Assembly (NCBI GenBank): GCA_964345215.1
Contig: CAYFQH010000003.1
Location: forward strand, 12,635-76,634
Origin: CAYFQH01 sp964345215
Lineage (GTDB): Bacteria; Bacillota; Clostridia; Christensenellales; Aristaeellaceae
Length of the DNA: 64,000 nt
Reading direction: 5' to 3'
Shown: positions 1 through 8,324 of the stretch, piece by piece
Position numbering within the stretch: the first letter of the stretch is position 1
How the letters are laid out: each line of letters starts with the position of its first letter
Made by a program: the position numbers and the translations under genes
The notes under the pieces: generated by a model
Databases searched by the model: none
Told to the model about the DNA's origin: nothing
Seen by the model: the letters and a program-made list of their open reading frames with translations, nothing else

Positions 1-161
1 CCTTTCCTGTGGCCCTCTCCCTTTTAGACAGCCAGCATGATACGAACTACGGCCTGTCAATGGCAGCGGCCACGGTTTCCTTTCTGTTTCCATTTGTTTT
101 ATATGTGTTTATGCAAAAGCAGTTTGTGGAAGGTATTGCCCTGGGGGGAATCAAGGGTTAG
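1..161 (+). CDS. Carbohydrate ABC transporter permease, C-terminal end (partial)
   Basis: Only the last 52 codons are present, reading in the frame that ends at TAG 159-161. The peptide has a final hydrophobic helix followed by a short tail ending FVEGIALGGIKG, which is the usual C-terminus of MalG-type (CUT1) inner permeases of sugar ABC importers. By family it would form half of the membrane channel. The rest of the gene, and any partner permease or binding protein, lies upstream of the window. A hairpin follows 18 bases after the stop, so this is the last gene of its operon. The substrate cannot be told from this fragment. Confidence 0.8.
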   Translation, partial: FPVALSLLDSQHDTNYGLSMAAATVSFLFPFVLYVFMQKQFVEGIALGGIKG

Positions 162-178
162 GATATGCAAGATGAATT

Positions 179-211
179 AAAAAAGGCAAGGGGTGAAACC
201 TTGCCTTTTTG
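179..211 (+). terminator. Rho-independent terminator, probably bidirectional
   Basis: An inverted repeat (AAAAAGGCAAG at 180-190, CTTGCCTTTTT at 200-210) with a 9-base loop ends in a T run. Its A run on the other side means it can also stop transcription of the serine dehydratase operon arriving on the minus strand. Confidence 0.85.
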
Positions 212-232
212 TATGTAAAATGGGCAATGGGA

Positions 233-1081
233 TTATAAGCGCGACATGCTCAAGCAGGCGGCACATCCCCCTTCCCCCGTTTCCCGCAAGGCAGAGGGCA
301 TAGCGTCCCCCACCTCCTTCATGGCTTTAATTACCTCATCTACAGGGATGGGGCTTGAAATGCCGCAAAGGGCTAAAAAGGCGGCAGACTGCACATTGCC
401 AATGGCGCCTACATTTCGGTATACACAAGGTATTTCCACCAGGCCCTCTACCGGGTCGCAAACCAGGCCTAAAATGTTCATAATGGCAAAGGCACTGGCG
501 GACAAAACCATTTGAGGGTTGCCCCCTTGAAGTTGCACCAAGGCCCCGGCGGCCATGGCGGCGGCGCTGCCGCACTCAGCCTGACAGCCGCCTTCTGCCC
601 CGGAGATAGAGGCAGTTTCGGCAATGACCTTACCAATGGCTGCTGCTGTAAACAGGGCATCAATTAAGGCTTCGTCCGGATGGTTCATGGTTTCCTGGGC
701 AGCAAAGAGAATGCCCGGTAAAATACCGCAAGCGCCGGCAGTAGGGGCGGCCACAATTTTGCCCATGGCTGCATTATTTTCTGCTACGGCCAGGGCATAG
801 GCACAGGCTTTTTGAAAAAATTCCCCCATAAAATAGGTGGAGGCAGGGGTTGCAGCCAACAAAGAGGACTGACCTCCCACCCGGCCGGACATGGAGCGAA
901 GGGCTGGATTTAGGCCGGCAGAAATACTCTGTTTCATAACTTCAAGGGCTTTTGCCATTTTTCGATTTAAAGCTTCCTGGGTAATTTGCAGCGCTTCACT
1001 TTCAAGGCGGCGGGCACATTGGCCCAAGCTCTCTTGGCTGTTTTGGCTTGTTGATAATAAATCCATTAGGGTATAAATCAT
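233..1081 (-). CDS. sdaAA: L-serine dehydratase, iron-sulfur type, alpha subunit
   Basis: This is the catalytic subunit of the oxygen-sensitive [4Fe-4S] L-serine dehydratase, which converts L-serine to pyruvate and ammonia. The 282-residue length fits the alpha chain of the split Gram-positive enzyme. Cysteines that fit the cluster region are visible at C208 and C219 (CDPVEGLVEIPC) and at C273 and C276 (GGCAACLS). Its start overlaps the stop of the beta-subunit gene by four bases (ATGA), so the two are translationally coupled. Together with the glycine cleavage operon downstream it points to serine/glycine catabolism. The identification is secure. Confidence 0.95.
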   Translation of the reverse strand: MIYTLMDLLSTSQNSQESLGQCARRLESEALQITQEALNRKMAKALEVMKQSISAGLNPALRSMSGRVGGQSSLLAATPASTYFMGEFFQKACAYALAVAENNAAMGKIVAAPTAGACGILPGILFAAQETMNHPDEALIDALFTAAAIGKVIAETASISGAEGGCQAECGSAAAMAAGALVQLQGGNPQMVLSASAFAIMNILGLVCDPVEGLVEIPCVYRNVGAIGNVQSAAFLALCGISSPIPVDEVIKAMKEVGDAMPSALRETGEGGCAACLSMSRL

Positions 1082-1746
1082 GAAATACTCCTCTTTTCCA
1101 AAAAGATTGCGCTGTACACCTGAGGCAGCCCTTCTATTTCCTTAATAAGGGCGGTGGAAATGGGGCTGTCCATCTCTAAGACCATAATGGCTTTTTTACC
1201 GGCGCTTTTTCTAAAAACTTTCATGGTTGCAATATTAATATCGTTGGCCGCTATTAAGGCGCTGACATCGGCAATGGCACCCTTTTCATCTTGGTGTTGA
1301 ATAATCAGGGTATGTTCATCCCCGTTAAAGGAAACCTCCATGCCGTTTAGCTGTTTGATTACAATATTTCCCCCGCCAATAGAGGAGCCCAACACTGTTA
1401 CCTTTTTGCCCGTTTTGCCAATGGCTTTAATGATTACCGTGTTGGGGTGGGCTTCTTTTAGGTTGATGTGCTCAAAAATAATCTCAAGGCCTTGCTTTTT
1501 GGCGGTCGTAAGGCTTTCGCGCAGGCCTTCATCATCTACTTCCATGTTTAAAAGGCCGCCCACCAGGGCCCGATCGGTGCCGTGGCCGGTATACGTCTTG
1601 CTAAATGAGCCGTGAAGACTTATAATGGCCTGTGCAGGCTCCTCGTTTAAGAGGCGGCGGGCAATCAGGCCAATTCGTGCTGCGCCGGCGGTGTGGGAGC
1701 TGGAAGGCCCGATCATAATGGGGCCGATAATATCAAATAAATTCAT
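1078..1746 (-). CDS. sdaAB: L-serine dehydratase, iron-sulfur type, beta subunit
   Basis: This 222-residue chain partners SdaAA. The N-terminus reads MNLFDIIGPIMIGPSSSHTAG, the signature of the beta subunit, and the C-terminal part (from about residue 145) looks like an ACT domain (HQDEKGAIADVSALIAANDINIATM). I chose the ATG at 1744-1746 because AAAGGAGAG sits just upstream; a longer reading frame to 1788 has no ribosome binding site and would add residues outside the family. It is the first gene of a two-gene minus-strand operon driven by the promoter at 1777-1804. Confidence 0.95.
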   Translation of the reverse strand: MNLFDIIGPIMIGPSSSHTAGAARIGLIARRLLNEEPAQAIISLHGSFSKTYTGHGTDRALVGGLLNMEVDDEGLRESLTTAKKQGLEIIFEHINLKEAHPNTVIIKAIGKTGKKVTVLGSSIGGGNIVIKQLNGMEVSFNGDEHTLIIQHQDEKGAIADVSALIAANDINIATMKVFRKSAGKKAIMVLEMDSPISTALIKEIEGLPQVYSAIFLEKRSIS

Positions 1747-1776
1747 AAAACTCTCCTTTAAATGGGCTATAATGTT

Positions 1777-1804
1777 AGTATAAGGCACAAAAGGAAAAAG
1801 TCAA
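1777..1804 (-). promoter_or_regulatory. SigA-type promoter of sdaAB-sdaAA
   Basis: On the minus strand TTGACT (1799-1804) and TATACT (1777-1782) are separated by 16 bases, 31 bases upstream of the chosen sdaAB start. Confidence 0.65.
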
Positions 1805-1830
1805 TTTGCTTTAGAAAGGAAAGAAAAAGG

Positions 1831-2448
1831 ATGATCAGGCACATTGTTTTTGATATGGGAAACGTTCTGCTTTACTTTGATGAAAACCGGATAATTGAAA
1901 ACTATACAAAAAAACCTGCGGAGGTCAAAGGGATTAAGGAGGGGCTTTTTTCCGGTTTGTGGGCCGAGCTTGATAAGGGAAGCCTTACCTATGATGAAGT
2001 AAAGGCCATTTTAAAAGAGAAAATGTCCCCTTCCTTGTATGCCATTACGGCAGATTTGCTGGACACATGGCATGAGCACATGCCTGTAAACCATGAAATG
2101 GAACCGCTTTTAGCAGTCCTTAAAGACAATGGCTATAACCTGTACTTGCTTTCAAATGCCAGCACCCGCTTTGAGGTATACCAAGAGCGCATTCCGGCTC
2201 GCCACCTGTTTAGCGGCCTTGTTGTATCAGGCTACCACCAAAGTGTAAAGCCGGAAAAGCGTATTTACGAAATACTGTTTAACACCTACCACTTGGTGCC
2301 CTCAGAATGTGCTTTTATTGATGATAACCCCGCGAATACGGCCGTAGGGGAAGAATTTGGCATGAGAACACATGTTTTTGACGGAAATATCGGAGAATTG
2401 TTGGCTTTTTTTGATGAAATTGGTGTAGACTACCAAAAAGAATCCTAG
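1831..2448 (+). CDS. HAD-superfamily hydrolase (HAD-IA, YihX-like)
   Basis: A 205-residue haloacid-dehalogenase-fold phosphatase. Motif I is FDMGNVLLYF (nucleophile D8; the usual second Asp of DxD is Asn), as seen in YihX-type sugar-phosphate phosphatases. Motif II is LSNAS, motif III is the lysine in SVKPEKRIYEIL, and motif IV is FIDDNPANT. The start at 1831 follows GAAAGGAAAG; an upstream in-frame ATG at 1762 would overlap the sdaAB promoter and add a basic non-family leader. The gene diverges from the serine dehydratase operon. The natural substrate cannot be inferred from sequence. Confidence 0.9.
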   Translation: MIRHIVFDMGNVLLYFDENRIIENYTKKPAEVKGIKEGLFSGLWAELDKGSLTYDEVKAILKEKMSPSLYAITADLLDTWHEHMPVNHEMEPLLAVLKDNGYNLYLLSNASTRFEVYQERIPARHLFSGLVVSGYHQSVKPEKRIYEILFNTYHLVPSECAFIDDNPANTAVGEEFGMRTHVFDGNIGELLAFFDEIGVDYQKES

Positions 2449-2456
2449 GCTTTTGG

Positions 2457-2484
2457 TTTACTAACGTAAAAAATGTGGTATAAT
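2457..2484 (+). promoter_or_regulatory. Promoter of the rubredoxin gene
   Basis: TTTACT (2457-2462) and a perfect TATAAT (2479-2484) with a 16-base spacer lie about 50 bases upstream of the rubredoxin start. The -35 box begins nine bases after the HAD hydrolase stop. Confidence 0.65.
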
Positions 2485-2533
2485 ATGCCCATGGAAATTC
2501 TTTCCCATACTTAAATATAGGAGGATGAACAAA

Positions 2534-2695
2534 ATGGATAAGTATTATTGTACAGTTTGCGGTTTTGTATATGACCCGGCAGAGGGCGATCCTGACAGCG
2601 GCATTGCGCCAGGCACTCCCTTTGAAGAGATCCCCGATTCCTGGACTTGCCCCGTGTGTGGTGTTGATAAGTCCATGTTTCAAAAACAGCAATAA
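2534..2695 (+). CDS. Rubredoxin
   Basis: A 53-residue one-iron electron carrier. It has the two rubredoxin knuckles CTVCG (C6, C9) and CPVCG (C39, C42), the conserved YDPAEGDP stretch, and the aromatic residues around the iron site. The start follows AGGAGGATGAACAAA. It has its own promoter and terminator and is therefore monocistronic. Rubredoxins in anaerobes deliver electrons to oxygen- and superoxide-detoxifying enzymes or flavoproteins; no such partner is adjacent here. Confidence 0.95.
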   Translation: MDKYYCTVCGFVYDPAEGDPDSGIAPGTPFEEIPDSWTCPVCGVDKSMFQKQQ

Positions 2696-2698
2696 GAT

Positions 2699-2734
2699 AT
2701 AAAAGAGATGACCAAAGGGCATCTCTTTTATTTA
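2699..2734 (+). terminator. Terminator after rubredoxin
   Basis: TAAAAGAGATG and CATCTCTTTTA form an 11-bp stem around a 9-base loop, followed by a T-rich run. It ends just before the next gene. Confidence 0.8.
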
Positions 2735-2759
2735 TATGCAAACGATAGGGGTGAAAACC

Positions 2760-3185
2760 ATGGATTACAAGCGTTTTGAAAACACGATTATTGTAAGAAT
2801 TGACAGGGGAGAGGAAATATTAACAACCCTTGCTCAAGTAGGAAAAAAAGAAAAGGTTACCCTGGGTCATGTGCGGGCCCTTGGGGCAACCAACCGCTTT
2901 ACCATTGGGGTGTACAAACCTGATGAGAAAAAGTATTACAGCAATTCTTTTACGGGCGACTACGAAATAGTAGGCCTTACCGGCACCATTACAACCATGG
3001 ACAAAGGGTATTACGCCCATATTCACATGAGTGCCGGGGATGAACAGGGCAAGGTGGTGGGTGGCCATCTAAACGAAGCCTGGGTTAGCGTAACCTGCGA
3101 AATGGTGATTGAAGTGATTCCTGGGCGGGTGGAGAGAACCCGAGATGAAGCCCTTGGTATTAACCTGTTTGATTTTAATAAATAG
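2760..3185 (+). CDS. PPC (DUF296) domain DNA-binding-type protein
   Basis: A 141-residue protein made of a single PPC/DUF296 domain. Typical family features are the LGHVRALGATNRFTIG strand region, the histidines of YYAHIHMS and GGHLNEA, which in structures of the family can hold a metal ion, and the C-terminal ERTRDEALGINLFDF. The start at 2760 follows AGGGGTG; an upstream ATG at 2736 lies in the terminator. In plants PPC domains join AT-hooks, but bacterial stand-alone versions have no settled function. It appears as a single gene. Confidence 0.85.
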   Translation: MDYKRFENTIIVRIDRGEEILTTLAQVGKKEKVTLGHVRALGATNRFTIGVYKPDEKKYYSNSFTGDYEIVGLTGTITTMDKGYYAHIHMSAGDEQGKVVGGHLNEAWVSVTCEMVIEVIPGRVERTRDEALGINLFDFNK

Positions 3186-3516
3186 TCAAGCCTGTTTACC
3201 TAAAAGCTACTGGAAAAACCCTTATAGGGGTAAAGGCACCTCATAAAAGGGATACCATTTACTGGTGGGCGCTGGGCTATCGGTTGTTTCTGGGAGTTAA
3301 GGCCGCTAATAAGAGAAAAATAACCACGATCTTTTATGAAAAATGTTATTTGCCTGAGTGTTTATACATAATATGCATTAATTGTTGTGGTTGTATTTAC
3401 TTTTAACTACATCCATGTTAATATGGGGTACAAAAGCAAAATAATTAAAATAAAACGCAAAAATCAATACGTTATTGATCTGTTTTAACTATTTTGCGGA
3501 AAAAAGGAGGATAGCT
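3186..3516 (+). other. Intergenic region, no gene recognised
   Basis: These 331 bases become AT-rich toward the 3' end (about 3340-3500). I see no complete gene, no known riboswitch signature and no convincing promoter pair, although the AT-rich part must drive the following gene. One frame is open without a start for roughly 50 codons around 3247-3405 and looks accidental. Confidence 0.5.
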
Positions 3517-5376
3517 ATGGAGACAAGAAAATTTCGCGCAAAAAAATGGATTGTTGTAGCGGTTGTACTCATGGTTGTCAGCATGATTGGTGCTAATTTT
3601 ATCCAAACCAGCGGCGGCAAAGTAGCCGTTAAGGATTTACGGTGGGAAACAACCCTGGGCCATCAAATGAGCGGCCTCCTTTTTGTGCCCCTTGGGGCAT
3701 CAGCCGAGGAACCCCGCCCGGCCATTGTAGTTAGTCATGGCATGTATAACAACAGGGAAATGCAGGATTTAAACTTTGTCGAATTGTCCAGAAGAGGCTT
3801 TGTGGTGCTTTCGATGGACATGTTCCACCACGGTAATTCCGAAAGCTGGGGTACCTCCTCTGCCGATATTGTGCCGGGGATGTACGAGGCTGTAAAAATG
3901 TTGGATTCTCTACCCTATGTCAATTCAGAAAAAATTGGCATCACCGGGCACTCCCTTGGGGGCATGTCCAGCAACATGGCGGTCAATTTAGACAATCAGG
4001 CGGATAAGCAGTTAATCAGCGCTGTGCTTCTTAACTGTGCCGACCCTACTTATACTGTTACTCTGGTTCCCGCAACAGATACCCAGCCTGCTCAGGTAGA
4101 ATACAGCAATATTTACGGTACCAGAGATGTTGGGGTGGTAGCGGCCCAGTATGACGAATGGTTTTTTATCCAGGACGATGGGCAAGGGGGTAAGACCGCA
4201 CCTAGGGACTATATTAAAAATAGCAACGCCCAATCTTTTTTATATTACGGCACCGACCCAGAGGGCAAAGAAGCCCGTTTAGCAGATACCGTGTATACCG
4301 ATATGGTAGATGGACAAGAGGCCATGCGTGTCGCCTATACCCCTGCTATTATTCACCCTTGGTCCCACTTTTCTGCAAGATCAACCCAAGCCACCATCGG
4401 TTTTTTTGAACAGGCTTTGGGAGCCCCAAATCCCTTAGCACCGACAGACCAGGTGTGGCAGTGGAAAGTTGTTTTTAACTTGATCGGGCTTATTGGCTTT
4501 TTTATTTTCCTGGTCAACTTTGCTATTTATATGGTCTTTACACCAGCATTTGCATCCCTTAGGGCTGAAAAACCTATGGAGCCTATGAACATTACAGGGA
4601 AAAAGAGCAAAGGCTGGTTCTGGGGTTCTTTACTTGCTGCTGCCATTTTTGCTACGGTGGTATATCTACCCATTTTGGATGGAGCAAAAGGCCATGTATC
4701 AGTTAAAGGGCTATGGCGGCAAAGCTCCCCGGCGGGCATTGGTCTATGGGCCCTGGCCTGCGGACTGTTTGCCATTGTAAGTATGTTTATTAACCACCGT
4801 ATAGCCAAGAAAAATCAAACTGCGGTTAATTTAAAGGACCGGGGTGTATTCATTCCTTTTGGGAAACTATGCAAAACCGCACTATTGGCCCTTATTGTAC
4901 TGGTGGTATCCTACGGCTGGGTGTTTATAGCCGATTACTTCTTTAAAGTAGACTTTAGGGTGTGGGTAGTAGCGCTTAAAGCCTTTGAGGTAGATAAAAT
5001 TGCTGTTGCCCTCTTCCCCAGCGCTATTTTCTTCCTGGTATTCTATATTGTTAACTCGGTAGCTGTAAACGGCTTTAACCATAACAACTTGTTCAAAAAA
5101 GAGTGGATGAATACAGCGCTGCTGGCCCTGGCAAATGGTATTCCTGCTATTGTTTTGCTGCTTATCCAATACATTTATTTCTTTATTACAGGGCATCTGT
5201 TTTTCTCTTATAACATGTACATTGTGTGGCTTTTCCCCATGGTTGTAACACTGCCCTTAACGGTGGTTATCAACCGCAAGATTTACCGCCAAACGGGCAA
5301 CCCCTATCTGGCAGGCATTATCAATGGTTTATTGGTTACCATTATCAGCTGCGCCAATACTCTAACTTGGCTGTAA
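3517..5376 (+). CDS. Alpha/beta-hydrolase fused to a polytopic membrane domain
   Basis: A 619-residue protein in three parts. Residues about 9-28 form an N-terminal membrane anchor. Residues about 40-310 are an extracytoplasmic alpha/beta-hydrolase with an oxyanion-region HGMYNN (H74), a GHSLGG nucleophile elbow (S146) and candidate catalytic histidines in HPWSHF (H280, H284). From about residue 318 to the end there are roughly eight hydrophobic segments. The start follows AAAAGGAGG; an earlier ATG at 3475 lacks a binding site. The hydrolase half resembles dienelactone hydrolase/acetyl-esterase-like proteins. The fused membrane half is unrecognised, and no substrate is implied by the neighbours. 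Confidence 0.85.
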   Translation: METRKFRAKKWIVVAVVLMVVSMIGANFIQTSGGKVAVKDLRWETTLGHQMSGLLFVPLGASAEEPRPAIVVSHGMYNNREMQDLNFVELSRRGFVVLSMDMFHHGNSESWGTSSADIVPGMYEAVKMLDSLPYVNSEKIGITGHSLGGMSSNMAVNLDNQADKQLISAVLLNCADPTYTVTLVPATDTQPAQVEYSNIYGTRDVGVVAAQYDEWFFIQDDGQGGKTAPRDYIKNSNAQSFLYYGTDPEGKEARLADTVYTDMVDGQEAMRVAYTPAIIHPWSHFSARSTQATIGFFEQALGAPNPLAPTDQVWQWKVVFNLIGLIGFFIFLVNFAIYMVFTPAFASLRAEKPMEPMNITGKKSKGWFWGSLLAAAIFATVVYLPILDGAKGHVSVKGLWRQSSPAGIGLWALACGLFAIVSMFINHRIAKKNQTAVNLKDRGVFIPFGKLCKTALLALIVLVVSYGWVFIADYFFKVDFRVWVVALKAFEVDKIAVALFPSAIFFLVFYIVNSVAVNGFNHNNLFKKEWMNTALLALANGIPAIVLLLIQYIYFFITGHLFFSYNMYIVWLFPMVVTLPLTVVINRKIYRQTGNPYLAGIINGLLVTIISCANTLTWL

Positions 5377-5388
5377 AAATTGTAGCTA

Positions 5389-5424
5389 CAAAAAAGACCG
5401 GAGCGAAAACTCCGGTCTTTTTTA
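5389..5424 (+). terminator. Convergent bidirectional terminator
   Basis: AAAAAAGACCGGAG and CTCCGGTCTTTTTT form a near-perfect stem over a CGAAAA loop. With A and T runs on both sides it can serve both this gene and the convergent phosphoribosyltransferase gene. Confidence 0.9.
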
Positions 5425-5437
5425 ATGGGAATAAAGA

Positions 5438-5998
5438 TTATTTTAGCTCTTCTCCCCGAGCATTAAATAGAGGTAAGTGCTCTAAAAAGATAATATCATC
5501 TCGTTTATGGGCAGCGCCTTCGGCTAAAATGGCCATACGGCCTGCAATAATGCCCCCGGCTTCCAGTACCAGCTGTTCTACAGCCTTGAGGGATTGGCCG
5601 GTGGAAATGACATCGTCAACCACCAAAATACGTTTGCCCTTCATTAAAGCGGCGTCGTCTGCATCTAAAAACAGTTGCTGCACATTGCTGGTGGTAATGG
5701 AACGCACCTGTACGGAAAAGACCTCCCGCATGTAGAGCTTAGCGGATTTACGGGCTAAAAAGTATTTGTTTTGTTTGCTTTGGCGGGCCATTTCATATAC
5801 TAGGGGAATGCCTTTTGACTCGGCAGTAATCATATAATCGTATTCTGGCGCTTTTTCGAGCAGGGCTTTGGCACTGGCAATGGTTAATTCCACATCGCCA
5901 AAAATAACAAAGGCTCCAATATACAAATCGTCATTTACACGAGAAATAGGCAGCTCCCGTTTTAAGCCTGCAATGGTGATGGGATAGTTTTTATTCAT
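5438..5998 (-). CDS. Phosphoribosyltransferase (adenine/xanthine PRTase-like)
   Basis: A 186-residue type I phosphoribosyltransferase. The PRPP-binding signature RILVVDDVISTGQSLKA is complete, and ITAESKGIPLVY matches the ESRG-type loop of adenine and xanthine phosphoribosyltransferases. It should transfer phosphoribose from PRPP to a purine base in salvage, but the base cannot be assigned. I chose the ATG at 5996-5998 because AAAAGGATG lies eight bases upstream; the ATG at 6007 would overlap that binding site. It is monocistronic with its own promoter. Confidence 0.85.
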   Translation of the reverse strand: MNKNYPITIAGLKRELPISRVNDDLYIGAFVIFGDVELTIASAKALLEKAPEYDYMITAESKGIPLVYEMARQSKQNKYFLARKSAKLYMREVFSVQVRSITTSNVQQLFLDADDAALMKGKRILVVDDVISTGQSLKAVEQLVLEAGGIIAGRMAILAEGAAHKRDDIIFLEHLPLFNARGEELK

Positions 5999-6045
5999 AA
6001 CCAACATCCTTTTTAGTGATATGGAATTTCTTTCTACCTCTTATT

Positions 6046-6073
6046 ATTATAGTAAAAAGGCCTAAAAAGTCAA
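6046..6073 (-). promoter_or_regulatory. Promoter of the phosphoribosyltransferase gene
   Basis: On the minus strand TTGACT (6068-6073) and TATAAT (6046-6051) are 16 bases apart, about 50 bases before the start codon. Confidence 0.7.
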
Positions 6074-6148
6074 TAAAGGGAGCCGGTTTTTTATGTCAGC
6101 TCCCAAGTTATAATGATTTTATGTAAACGCCAGGCTATGGCCTCTGGA

Positions 6149-6856
6149 TTACAACTTTCGATTTAAAATGGATAAGATAAGGTTGCCATTGTTAAATACC
6201 GTGGCCAAAAGGCTGCCGTCAATCAGCTGGTCGAATAAATCCACATGAATAATAGTACTGGCCAAGGGGACCAAGGTGAAGATTAGGTAGCAAAAAAGGA
6301 TGCCCCTTAAAAAACCAAAAGCACCGCCTAAAAGGCTGTCGAAATGCTTGAGCATGGGAAACTGAAAGACAGCTCTTAAAAGATTAAGCACAAGGGAGAG
6401 AACAATATATAAAACAATAAAGCAAAGTAAAAAACATAAAATATTGATGGAGGCTGACACGATGGTTTGCTTCATATAATCTTCTACTGTAGAGGCACCG
6501 ATGGTTGCATATACTTGGTTTGTGATGTTATGGGCCAAGAGGTTGTTAAAGGGAAAGGGCAGGTTGGCATTTTGCAAGACACTGTCAAGGCTGCTTTGGG
6601 CAAGAGTAGCAACTTTTGTTAAGGAAAGCTCCAAATCCCCAATACGGGAGCCGGCATCGGTATAGTGCAGCAGGTTCATAACAATGCTTTGGTTATTTTG
6701 AATGGTGTTTGCAATGCTGGGGTAAACCAGGAAAGAGCCTAAAAAGGCTAGCAAGGCTGCTCCTACATTTAAAATGGACTGGATAAAGCCCCGATACAGG
6801 CCCCAAAGCAGGCTAATGGCGATAACGCCGAGGAGAAGATAGTCAACGATGTTCAT
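6149..6856 (-). CDS. CvpA family membrane protein
   Basis: A 235-residue protein with about four hydrophobic segments (near residues 5-25, 28-48, 140-165 and 180-210). The N-terminus (NIVDYLLLGVIAISLLWGLYRG) and the glycine-rich LLGGAFGFLRGILFCY segment are typical of CvpA/colicin V production proteins. The start at 6856 follows GAAGGGAG; a longer frame would run into the preceding gene. It is cotranscribed with the DUF5711 gene upstream, a recurrent pairing in Clostridia as I recall. Its role, often linked to envelope processes, is not established. Confidence 0.85.
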   Translation of the reverse strand: MNIVDYLLLGVIAISLLWGLYRGFIQSILNVGAALLAFLGSFLVYPSIANTIQNNQSIVMNLLHYTDAGSRIGDLELSLTKVATLAQSSLDSVLQNANLPFPFNNLLAHNITNQVYATIGASTVEDYMKQTIVSASINILCFLLCFIVLYIVLSLVLNLLRAVFQFPMLKHFDSLLGGAFGFLRGILFCYLIFTLVPLASTIIHVDLFDQLIDGSLLATVFNNGNLILSILNRKL

Positions 6857-6890
6857 AATATACTCCCTTCTATAAAAAACGAAACAGACC

Positions 6891-8012
6891 TTAGGGCAGT
6901 TTAATGGCATAAACCTGATCTGCAATCACAACAAGGGCGACCTTGTCGCTGGTAATGCCAATGAAGTCCGTTGGAGGAGAGGGCAGGCTAGGCATGTTGA
7001 GGGAGCTGAAGTGCTGCCCCCCGGCCTCGGCTTTATAGATATATTGCTCCCCGAAGGCATAGATTGATTTTTCAACAACGCTGGCCCCAATACAGGCTGA
7101 GGGCAGTGTGTAGCGGGTATCACTGGTGCCTGTAATCAGGCGCAATTCTCCAATTTGGTCCCGAGGGCCTGTTTGGGCCTCTGGAGCAAAGAGCATAGAT
7201 AAGCTACCCTTGGCAGGCAGGTACTGATCGATTAAGCGCCAACCGTAGATAAGGGCTGCTTCTTGGATGTTCTCGGTACCTCGGTAATCGAAAGTGCGCA
7301 TTTGCCGGGTATTGACCACCTTTAAGTTGGTATTATCATACAATACGGAGTATACCAGCGCATCGCCCAAAGAAAGGCTGCCAGTGTTTTTTTGCCCTAC
7401 CTGAAAAGTCGTTAAGACATAATCGGGAACGGAGCCGTAAATATCAAAGGATAAGGTCCACATGTACTTGCCTTCATCCCCAAAAAATCCCATGTTTAAA
7501 AGGGCATAGCCGCTGTAGGCGTTAATTTCCTGGTCGATGTGGTTGCCATTTAAATCGATAATATATAAGTGGGGAGCCCCTTGTTCACCTGTTACAATGC
7601 CGACAAAATGAGTACCCACCGTGGCAAACTGAATGTTGCTGCGTAAGTTGTCGCTGTGGGTGGTATTGCCGCCACTGTCAACTACATATATTTGGGTGTT
7701 TGACCAGGCTACAACGTTCTTCCCGTCGGTGTGAAAGCCTGCGTCCTGCCCTAACTGTACAGACCAGCGGACTCCGCCGCTGGTGGTTACACAGTGAAGA
7801 GACATGCCGTCGTAATAAAGTACATACTTTCCAAAGGGCTTTACTTCGTAACTGGCCGAAATGGATAAGGGGGTAGCGGTAATGTCGGCGGGGGAGAAAA
7901 TGTTTGACACAAGGCGAATAACAGCAATCAAAATAATGATGGATAGAATGCCCACAAAAAGGGCGGTGCGCCTGCGCTTACGGGCCAGGTCCTGTTGAAG
8001 GTGACGTTGCAT
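6891..8012 (-). CDS. DUF5711-type membrane-anchored beta-propeller protein
   Basis: A 373-residue protein with a basic cytoplasmic start, one membrane segment (about residues 16-38) and a long extracellular part rich in short beta strands with repeated glycine/aspartate turns (for example LYYDGMSLHCVTTSGGVRW and IYVVDSGGN), as in WD40/PQQ-like propellers. This matches the DUF5711 family of Clostridia. The start follows AAAGGAG. It is the first gene of a minus-strand operon with cvpA 34 bases downstream. No catalytic motif is visible; a scaffold or sensor role is a guess. Confidence 0.75.
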   Translation of the reverse strand: MQRHLQQDLARKRRRTALFVGILSIIILIAVIRLVSNIFSPADITATPLSISASYEVKPFGKYVLYYDGMSLHCVTTSGGVRWSVQLGQDAGFHTDGKNVVAWSNTQIYVVDSGGNTTHSDNLRSNIQFATVGTHFVGIVTGEQGAPHLYIIDLNGNHIDQEINAYSGYALLNMGFFGDEGKYMWTLSFDIYGSVPDYVLTTFQVGQKNTGSLSLGDALVYSVLYDNTNLKVVNTRQMRTFDYRGTENIQEAALIYGWRLIDQYLPAKGSLSMLFAPEAQTGPRDQIGELRLITGTSDTRYTLPSACIGASVVEKSIYAFGEQYIYKAEAGGQHFSSLNMPSLPSPPTDFIGITSDKVALVVIADQVYAIKLP

Positions 8013-8076
8013 GGCATACTCCTTTATATCAAAGTGCTGTTAAAGCAAGATGGCAATAGCATATAGAAACTATCTT

Positions 8077-8105
8077 ATTATAAACAATCCGGCCTAAGGC
8101 TGCAA
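8077..8105 (-). promoter_or_regulatory. Promoter of the DUF5711-cvpA operon
   Basis: On the minus strand TTGCAG (8100-8105) and TATAAT (8077-8082) are separated by 17 bases, 64 bases before the DUF5711 start. Confidence 0.7.
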
Positions 8106-8177
8106 GGCGTTTCAAAAAATGTTGCATTTTGCCCCCTTGGCTAACTGCCAAGTTACTTTATTAACAGCCATATTTCG

Positions 8178-8207
8178 TTGACATAAAGCGCCCGGCCAGT
8201 GTAAACT
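8178..8207 (+). promoter_or_regulatory. Promoter of the glycine cleavage operon
   Basis: TTGACA (8178-8183) and TAAACT (8202-8207) lie 18 bases apart. The resulting leader to gcvT is about 110 bases. I looked for a glycine riboswitch in it and found none. Confidence 0.6.
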
Positions 8208-8324
8208 AAGAGGTAGAACAAGCCTTTTAAAACAGTATCAAAAAAAATGAGGACAGAATCAAACAAAGACGATATTGTTAATTTATTAGCGAAAAAAATT
8301 AAACGATTACAGGGAGGGAGCAAA

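Noticed and set aside
2315..2722. 135-codon open frame on the minus strand
   Set aside because: It is antisense to the HAD hydrolase and rubredoxin genes, both of which have clear motifs, and crosses their promoter and terminator.
3247..3408. Possible remnant gene before the hydrolase fusion
   Set aside because: About 50 open codons without a start, binding site or recognised pattern; this is within chance for the region.
8208..8324. Glycine riboswitch upstream of gcvT
   Set aside because: I looked for the conserved purine-rich core and paired segments of the glycine aptamer and did not find them; only an AT-rich leader is visible.
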